Assembly: GCA_020541345.1 (NCBI GenBank)
Contig: CP045239.1
Coordinates: forward strand, 310,001-374,000
Origin: Candidatus Ecksteinia adelgidicola
GTDB taxonomy: Bacteria > Pseudomonadota > Gammaproteobacteria > Enterobacterales > Enterobacteriaceae
Length of the DNA stretch: 64,000 bases
Reading direction: 5' to 3'
The notes under the pieces are model-generated. The model was given only the letters and a program-made list of their open reading frames with translations. It searched no databases and was not told the origin of the DNA. Made by a program: the position numbers and the translations under genes. Shown here one piece after another: positions 57,714 through 64,000 of this stretch; the stretch's first letter is position 1, and each line of letters opens with the position of its first letter.

Positions 57714-59260
57714 TTAATATTTTAATGAAATAAATATTATTTTATTTTAAACAATTTTATTAAATAATAATTTTTAGTAATGTAATTTTTAAAAAAAATA
57801 TAATTTTAAAGTTTTGTAAAATATGCAAAATTAAAGAATAATTTAATAAATTTTTTTTGTTTATAAAATTAAAATTTTTCTTTTATACTATAGTAAATTA
57901 TCTATAAAATAAAATTTATTTAATTAAATTAAAAAACGTATTTTCAGTATTTATTATATATGATTTTATAATAGTTATCTTTTTAAAATAAATATATTCA
58001 ATATTTTTTAATAAAAAATATTTTTATAAAATATATTTCTTATTAAATTTAATAAAATTTTAATGTATTATGTTAAATTACTTTTAATATTTTAAAAAAT
58101 TTTCTATAATTTATCAATATACTAAACATATAAAAGACGTTTAAAATCATTGTTTTATCAAATATAATACTTAAAATTTATTCATTAAATTACATATAAA
58201 TTATATAATAAATATTAAAAAGTATAATATTAAAAAAGTTTTAAAACTTTTGTATCATATTTTATACTAAAAAGTTAAACATAAAAATTTTCATAAAAAT
58301 AATCAGAAAATTAATACAATTAATAGTAACTGTAATATAATATTTTATAATTATTTTGTTTTAAAATTAATATATTAATAAAACTGTTATGTTTTTTTAT
58401 AAAATTTATTATTATTTAACATTTTTATAATTATATTTTAAAATAAAACGCATTTTATATAATTTTTTATATTAAATCATTTTATTTTTATAAAACAAAA
58501 ACTTTAAATATATATAAATATTTTTTTAAATTTGTAAACTGTTTTTATAATTAATTTATGTTATTATAATAAATATTTTTACATTTCTTTTATTTTTAAA
58601 GTATGTATTATTAAAAGTTTTATTAATTTAACTACTAAAAATTACTTAATTTCTTTAGTCTTAATGATATTTTTTTGTAAAATATATTACATGTATATTA
58701 TTAATAATGTATATTATTAATACATTAAATATAATTAAATATAATTAATAGTAAAAAAATTATGATAAAATCTAGATTTTTTTTAAAAAAGTGTAGTGAT
58801 ATTTCATATCTTACTTATTTTAAAAAATGTGACTTTTTTTTGAATAATTTTAAAAATAATTTTATGAAAATATATTTTCATAATTATAAAAATGTTAAAG
58901 CCAATAATATTATTTAAAAAAATAGTTTTTATAAAATTTTTTAAATGTATAATTTTAATAATCAATAATATTTAAATATGTTTAATGTTTATGATACAGA
59001 CATAGTTAATACATAATAAAAATTATAATTTTACATAAAAAAATTTTATAATTAATTTTTGTTAGTTATTTTATTTTAAAATTTTTTAATTAAAATTTTA
59101 TTCAATACATAATTTTAATATACATCAATTTAATTAAATAATTATATTATACTTTTATGATAAATTAAGTATAAATGTATCTATACTAGATATTTTTAAT
59201 AATTCTAAATATAGATTTAAAAAATTGTCTAAGAATATAAATAATTAAGCATACCTTTAT
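57714..59260. other. Gene-free stretch before tRNA-Ile
   Basis: 1.55 kb, about the size of a 16S gene, in the place where 16S would precede the Ile-Ala pair in an rRNA operon. No 16S segment is readable, not even the conserved 3' anti-Shine-Dalgarno end. Short AT tandem repeats occur near 58,690-58,750. Confidence 0.6.
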
Positions 59261-59334
59261 AGGCTTGTAGCTCAGCTGGTTAGAGCACACCCCTGATAAG
59301 GGTGAGGTCGGTGGTTCAAGTCCACTCAGGCCTA
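59261..59334 (+). tRNA. tRNA-Ile(GAU)
   Basis: 74 bases, nearly identical to E. coli ileT/U/V, anticodon GAT in CCCTGATAAGGG. In enterics this gene occurs only inside rRNA operon spacers, paired with tRNA-Ala(UGC). Here it has the partner but no rRNA. ACCA has become ATCA at the 3' end. Confidence 0.97.
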
Positions 59335-59408
59335 TCATTGATTTGATATGTTTTATGTATAACATTTATTTATCGTTTTATTTTATTAATTTATAAAGAA
59401 ACAAAATA

Positions 59409-59481
59409 GGGGCTATAGCTCAGCTGGAAGAGCGCCTGCCTTGCACGCAGGAGGTCAGCGGTTCGATCCCGCTTAGCTCCA
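59409..59481 (+). tRNA. tRNA-Ala(UGC)
   Basis: 73 bases, nearly identical to E. coli alaT/U/V, anticodon TGC. Lies 74 bases after tRNA-Ile, as in a 16S-23S spacer. CCA is not encoded (TAA). Confidence 0.97.
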
Positions 59482-60426
59482 TAATAAATTAATTATTTAT
59501 TTATGCAAAACATCACAGTTAAAAAATGATAATCACTGCATATAATATATGTGTATTATGTTTTATAAAAATTAATATAAGTAAATTAAATTAGTAAATA
59601 TATTATTATTTTTATTAAAATAAAATTTTAAAAATATATTTAAAATTAATTTTAAAAATATAAATAATAAATTGTTACTAAAATAAAATATTTGTAATAA
59701 AAAAACATTTTTTATTAAAATTTAAATGCGAAACAAAAAATATATTTAATTATGTAAAATAGTTAAAACATATTTTATGAAAATAAATTTATATAATTTT
59801 AAAAATATTTAAAATATTAATATGATAAAATATCATTTAAATTAAAAATAATGAAATAAAATTAAAATGATTTAAAACACAATTACTAATACAGTATACG
59901 AAATATTAAAAATTTATTATTTAATACTAAAAAATTTTATAAAGTTTAATAAATTTTATGCAATATATTTATATTAGTTAAAAAACATTTATATTTTAAT
60001 TTAATAAGATAATTATTAGCATTTTATTAATTTTAAATAACAATTATTTTATATAAAACATTATAAAAATAATCTTGTCATATGTAATTAAATTAATATA
60101 AAATAAGAAAAAAAATAAAAAATTACTAAATAATATTTTTTAGATGTATAACTTATATGTACAATATTAAATATTTTTTATAAAAAATGAATTTTAACAT
60201 ATAAAATTTTTAATTATTACAAATAACTTTTTAATATAAAAAATAATAATATATACTATGTAACAATTTTTAATTTTAATAAAATATTAAAATAAATTTC
60301 TATTAAAAGATTTTCAATGAAATATTGATAAATAAAAATTTTTTTTAATAATTATATTAATTTTTTATTAAAAATAATAAAATAACATAAAGTATTAAAT
60401 AAAAGTGTTAATTTATAAAAATTAAT
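59482..60426. other. Gene-free stretch between the two tRNA pairs
   Basis: 0.95 kb where 23S and 5S genes (about 3 kb) would lie in an rRNA operon. Completely AT-rich. No 23S or 5S core element, and no boxA-like antitermination motif, is readable. Confidence 0.6.
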
Positions 60427-60503
60427 GGAGCGGTAGTTCAGTTGGTTAGAATACCTGCCTGTCACGCAGGGGGTCGCGGGTTCAAGTCCCGTCCGTTCCG
60501 CCA
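60427..60503 (+). tRNA. tRNA-Asp(GUC)
   Basis: 77 bases including GCCA, anticodon GTC. It matches E. coli aspT/U/V almost perfectly. The only tRNA in the window whose CCA is encoded. In E. coli aspT-trpT is the distal end of rrnC. Confidence 0.97.
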
Positions 60504-60527
60504 AATTAATAAAAAATTTAATTTTTT

Positions 60528-60600
60528 AGGGGTGTAGCTCAGTTGGTAGAGCACCGGTCTCCAAAACCGGGGGTCGCGAGTTCAATTCTCTCCGCCCCTG
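60528..60600 (+). tRNA. tRNA-Trp(CCA)
   Basis: 73 bases, anticodon CCA in CGGTCTCCAAAACCG, acceptor AGGGGTG/CGCCCCT, discriminator G. 24 bases after tRNA-Asp, as aspT-trpT. GCCA has become GTCA. Confidence 0.97.
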
Positions 60601-61061
60601 TCACAAAATTATTTTAAAAAATTTTAAATAAGTATATATTAAACATCGTTACATAATATTTTTTAAAATCTTAATTTATTTATAACCAATTATATTTTAT
60701 ATGTAAATGTTAATGATGTATTTTTTATAAGATTAATAATTTTATTAAAAAATTTACTTCATAAAAAAATAATATTGCATAAATAAAAAAAGATTTATTA
60801 CGTTGAATAAATAAAAAAAATTTTAATGTACTGTTTAAGTAAATCGCATTAACAACATGAATATTTAATATATAATTTTGGTATTTTAACGTTTTTACGT
60901 TGAAGATTTTACATTAAAGATAATAATATTTTTTAAACTATACATTAAATAATTTATTTAATTAATATAATAAATAATTTTATTTATGTAAAATTTTATT
61001 TACGTAAAAAATTACAATTGTCTATTAAAATTAATATTAAAATAAAATATTTTATATTATA
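60601..61061. other. Spacer tRNA-Trp to glnS
   Basis: Convergent AT-rich spacer, nothing recognisable. Confidence 0.55.
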
Positions 61062-62717
61062 TTAAAATTTTGTTTTTGAATCTCGTAATTTTATAGTGCG
61101 ATTAAATACTAATTTTTTTGACACAGCACAATAAAAATCAACACAAAAATAACCTTCTCGTTCAAATTGATAAACTTGTCCAGATTTTGCTAATGCTAAA
61201 CTTGATTCAACAAATCCATTTTTAATAATTAGTGATTCTGGATTAATAGTAGAGAGAAAATTTATATCTGCTGTTGGATTTGACACTGTAAATAAATGAT
61301 TATACAATCTAATTTCTGCAGGTAATGCATTGGAACAAGAAACCCAGTGAATTACATTTTTAATCTTATGCCCATTATTTGGATTTTTATTTAAAGTCTC
61401 GGGATCATAACGACAAAAAATAGCAGTAATTATTCCTTTAACATCTCTTTCTACTTTTATTGCTTGTATTACATAAGCATTTCTAAGACGAACTTTTTGA
61501 TTAAGAGTTAAACGTTTATATTCTTTTTCAGCTTTTTCTCGAAAATCAGCACGATCTATATAAATCATTTTGCTAAATAAAACTTGACGAGTACCCATAT
61601 CAGGTTTATTAGGATGATTTAATATAGTAAGCATTTGTTCTTTTTCAGTCATATTTTCAATAATAACTTTTACTGGTTCTAATACTGCCATAACACGTAG
61701 AGCGCAATGATTAAGATCATTTCGAACACAAGATTCTAATGATGAAATTTCAATATTATTATCTTTTTTTGTTATTCCAAGGCGTTGACAAAATTGACGA
61801 ATAGAAAATGAAGTATAACCACGACGACGCATACCTGATATAGTTGGCATACGCGGATCATCCCAGCCATCAACATATTTTTTCATTACAAGTTTCTTTA
61901 GCTTTCTCTTAGATGTAATATTATATTCTAAGTTAAGTCGTGAAAATTCATACTGATAAGGACGACAATTAATAGTAATATGATTAAGTATCCATTCATA
62001 AAGACGACGATTATCTTGAAATTCTAATGTGCATAAAGAATGAGTAATACCTTCGATTGCATCAGAAATAGAATGAGCAAAATCATACATTGGATAAATA
62101 CACCATTTATTGCCAGTTTTATAATGTTTAATGAATTTAATTCGATATAAAACAGGATCGCGCATTACAATAAATGGTGAATTCATATCAATTTTAGCAC
62201 GTAAACATACTTGGTTCTCAAAAAATTTACCATCTCGCATTTTTTTAAAAAGCAATAAATTTTCTTCTATGCTTCGAGTGCGATATGGACTATTTCTTCC
62301 TACTTTAGTTAGACCACCGCGATACTCAGAAATTTTTTCAGGTGATAACTCATCGACATATGCTAAATTTTTAGAAATTAATTCTAATGCATATTCATAT
62401 AATTGGTCAAAGTAATCAGAAGCATAATGAATGCAGCCATCCCATTTAAAACCTAGCCATTCTATATCTTGTTTAATTTTTTTTATAAACATAGCGTTTT
62501 CTTGTAATGGATTAGTGTCATCAAATCTTAAATTACAATGACCATTATAATCTTTAGCAATATTAAAATTCAAACAAATAGATTTTGCATGTCCAATATG
62601 AAGATAACCATTAGGATCTGGAGAAAAGCGAGTACGAATTAACATATTTTTTTTTTCTAAATCTTTATTAATAATTTGATAAATAAAACTACTTTGATAC
62701 GCTTTAATATTGCTCAC
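61062..62717 (-). CDS. glnS: Glutaminyl-tRNA synthetase
   Basis: 551 residues (554 in E. coli). HIGH motif is HIGHAKS. The KMSKS region reads ITSKRKL where E. coli has VMSKRKL, so the Met is Thr. Other blocks are [46 protein letters not shown] and [18 protein letters not shown]. The anticodon-binding beta-barrels extend to FNRTIKLRD. The start is GTG at 62717 with AAGGA upstream. The frame is complete. The C-terminal catalytic and tRNA contacts otherwise look normal. Confidence 0.97.
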   Translation of the reverse strand: MSNIKAYQSSFIYQIINKDLEKKNMLIRTRFSPDPNGYLHIGHAKSICLNFNIAKDYNGHCNLRFDDTNPLQENAMFIKKIKQDIEWLGFKWDGCIHYASDYFDQLYEYALELISKNLAYVDELSPEKISEYRGGLTKVGRNSPYRTRSIEENLLLFKKMRDGKFFENQVCLRAKIDMNSPFIVMRDPVLYRIKFIKHYKTGNKWCIYPMYDFAHSISDAIEGITHSLCTLEFQDNRRLYEWILNHITINCRPYQYEFSRLNLEYNITSKRKLKKLVMKKYVDGWDDPRMPTISGMRRRGYTSFSIRQFCQRLGITKKDNNIEISSLESCVRNDLNHCALRVMAVLEPVKVIIENMTEKEQMLTILNHPNKPDMGTRQVLFSKMIYIDRADFREKAEKEYKRLTLNQKVRLRNAYVIQAIKVERDVKGIITAIFCRYDPETLNKNPNNGHKIKNVIHWVSCSNALPAEIRLYNHLFTVSNPTADINFLSTINPESLIIKNGFVESSLALAKSGQVYQFEREGYFCVDFYCAVSKKLVFNRTIKLRDSKTKF

Positions 62718-64000
62718 TTTAATATTTCCTTAATATAATATATTAAATAATTATGAGTTATTATTTAATGAAATATACATATTATTAAAACAATCCTATA
62801 TTTAAACATTGATAATATTATAATTTATTAAAAAGTCACAGATTTATAATTTATTAGAAATATTATTTATATATTTAACTTGAAAATAAAAAATTTAATA
62901 AAAAATTTAATATTTGATCAAACATTATTATATTGTTTATTAAATTAATTTAATATATGTAATATTATTTTTCATAAAAATATTAAAAATTAATAATATG
63001 TTAAATTTATATTTTTATATATTTTTTAAAATAAAATAACATTATGTAAAAAATGATATTAATAAACATATTTTATAAAAAAGATAAATAAAATATAATG
63101 TTTACAAAAAAATAATATAATTTTTAATTGTTATAAATAAATATTTTAATATGTTTTTTAAAAAATAAAATGATATTAAAATTTATTTTTTATAACTAAA
63201 CAAGACAATAAAATATTATTTAGTAAATACAATATTAAGATAAATAAAATGTTTTTTAATATTAACAGTTTAATTTTACATTGTATTATTTTTTTTTAAA
63301 ATATCTTAAGCATAAAAAAATAAAAATAAAAAAATAAATATTTTAATGTTAGTTGAACTTTAATTTATTTATTAAAAAATTATTAATAAAGTATTTTATA
63401 GTAATATTTTATTTTATTATTTATTAAAGTTTTATTTTAAATATTTAATAAATACTATATAATTACATGATAAAATAGTATAATTTAATCATAAATTAAT
63501 AGTATCGCTGTTTTTTTTAATTTTATATTTAATTAATATAAAATATATCTTTTAGCTATTAAACTTCATTTATAGCATTTATAATTTATTAAAATAAAAA
63601 ATTTTACATAATAATTATTTTAAATTTTATTTTAATATAAATAAAAATTATGTTTTCATTAGTTATTAAAATATTTTATAAATATGATATTTTAAATAAA
63701 TTTTTATTACTATACATTAATATTATACTAATTTTTATAACGTTTAATTTTATAAATTCGAAAAGTTATAAAATTGTTATTTTAAAAAAATAAATTTAAT
63801 TAATTAATTTTTATAAAATAATAATTTTTTGTGTTATTCTAATTTATTATATTATTATATTAATTCATATATTAATATTTTATATATAATTATATTAAAA
63901 ATAAATATCTAAATATATTTAATAAAAAAAATATTATTTCTATCTTGAATATTTATATAAAAATATTTATATGTTTTTATGATTTGAACTGTACAATTAT
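62718..64000. other. Gene-free right end
   Basis: 1.28 kb of AT-rich DNA upstream of glnS up to the window edge. No ORF or remnant seen; a gene may begin beyond the edge. Confidence 0.55.

Noticed and set aside
58690-58750. Short tandem repeats before tRNA-Ile as a CRISPR-like or attachment site
   Set aside because: Only two or three short AT units without spacers or cas genes; slippage is sufficient.
1-64000. Phage, insertion sequence, toxin-antitoxin, defence or biosynthetic island
   Set aside because: All ORFs above background are core enteric genes or shadows of them; no transposase, integrase, Cas or repeat-bounded cassette is visible.

Overview
The window looks like a piece of the chromosome of a long-term host-restricted (probably insect) gammaproteobacterial symbiont. 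Every recognisable protein is closest, by eye, to its Enterobacterales counterpart. Local gene orders match the E. coli map: mnmA-hflD-purB; rimP-nusA-infB-rbfA-truB-rpsO-pnp-deaD; rlmE-ftsH-glmM-secG-tRNA-Leu; holD-rimI-prfC; lolC-lolD-lolE divergent from mfd; tsaC-aroE; gltX divergent from tRNA-Val/tRNA-Lys. Base composition is extremely AT-rich. Intact CDS cover only about 30.6 kb of 64 kb (about 48%). The rest is AT-rich, mostly featureless DNA plus recognisable gene wrecks. No phage, insertion sequence, CRISPR array or other acquired cassette is visible. The genus cannot be fixed from the sequence alone.

Layout. 1-2,775: purB (cut by the window edge), hflD and mnmA, all minus. 4,096-4,686: rplU-rpmA. 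5,728-17,607: a minus-strand RNA-metabolism and translation block (rimP, nusA, infB, rbfA, dead truB, rpsO, pnp, deaD). 17,930-23,452: tRNA-Leu(GAG), secG, glmM, ftsH and rlmE. 23,453-26,914: a 3.5-kb gene desert. 26,915-28,485: a two-gene metal ABC transporter without its binding protein. 29,856-30,464: a nadR cut down to one domain. 31,698-34,258: prfC, a rimI wreck and holD. 35,464-35,940: greA. 37,750-40,902: the lolCDE operon, with all three genes broken. 42,303-44,429: an mfd lacking its N-terminal half. Then erpA, gshA, trpS, aroE and tsaC follow, separated by long empty stretches. 54,871-60,600: tRNA-Ala(GGC), gltX, tRNA-Val-Lys, tRNA-Ile-Ala and tRNA-Asp-Trp. 61,062-62,717: glnS.

The retained genes are mostly information processing: translation initiation and ribosome assembly, tRNA charging and modification, RNA decay, and transcription elongation. 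A few serve envelope precursor synthesis (glmM), protein export and quality control (secG, ftsH), Fe-S delivery (erpA), glutathione (gshA), purine (purB), shikimate (aroE) and NAD synthesis (nadR). Lipoprotein sorting (lolCDE), tRNA psi55 formation (truB) and S18 acetylation (rimI) are visibly lost. folP and nlpI are absent from their usual slots.

I found no clearly new molecular system. The most informative signals are about decay: an apparent rRNA operon reduced to its tRNAs (Ile-Ala and Asp-Trp pairs with no 16S, 23S or 5S between or around them); loss of the encoded CCA end from nearly all tRNA genes; NadR trimmed to its NMN adenylyltransferase domain; an N-terminally truncated Mfd with a changed motif VI; and pseudogenes whose frameshifts sit in homopolymer runs.
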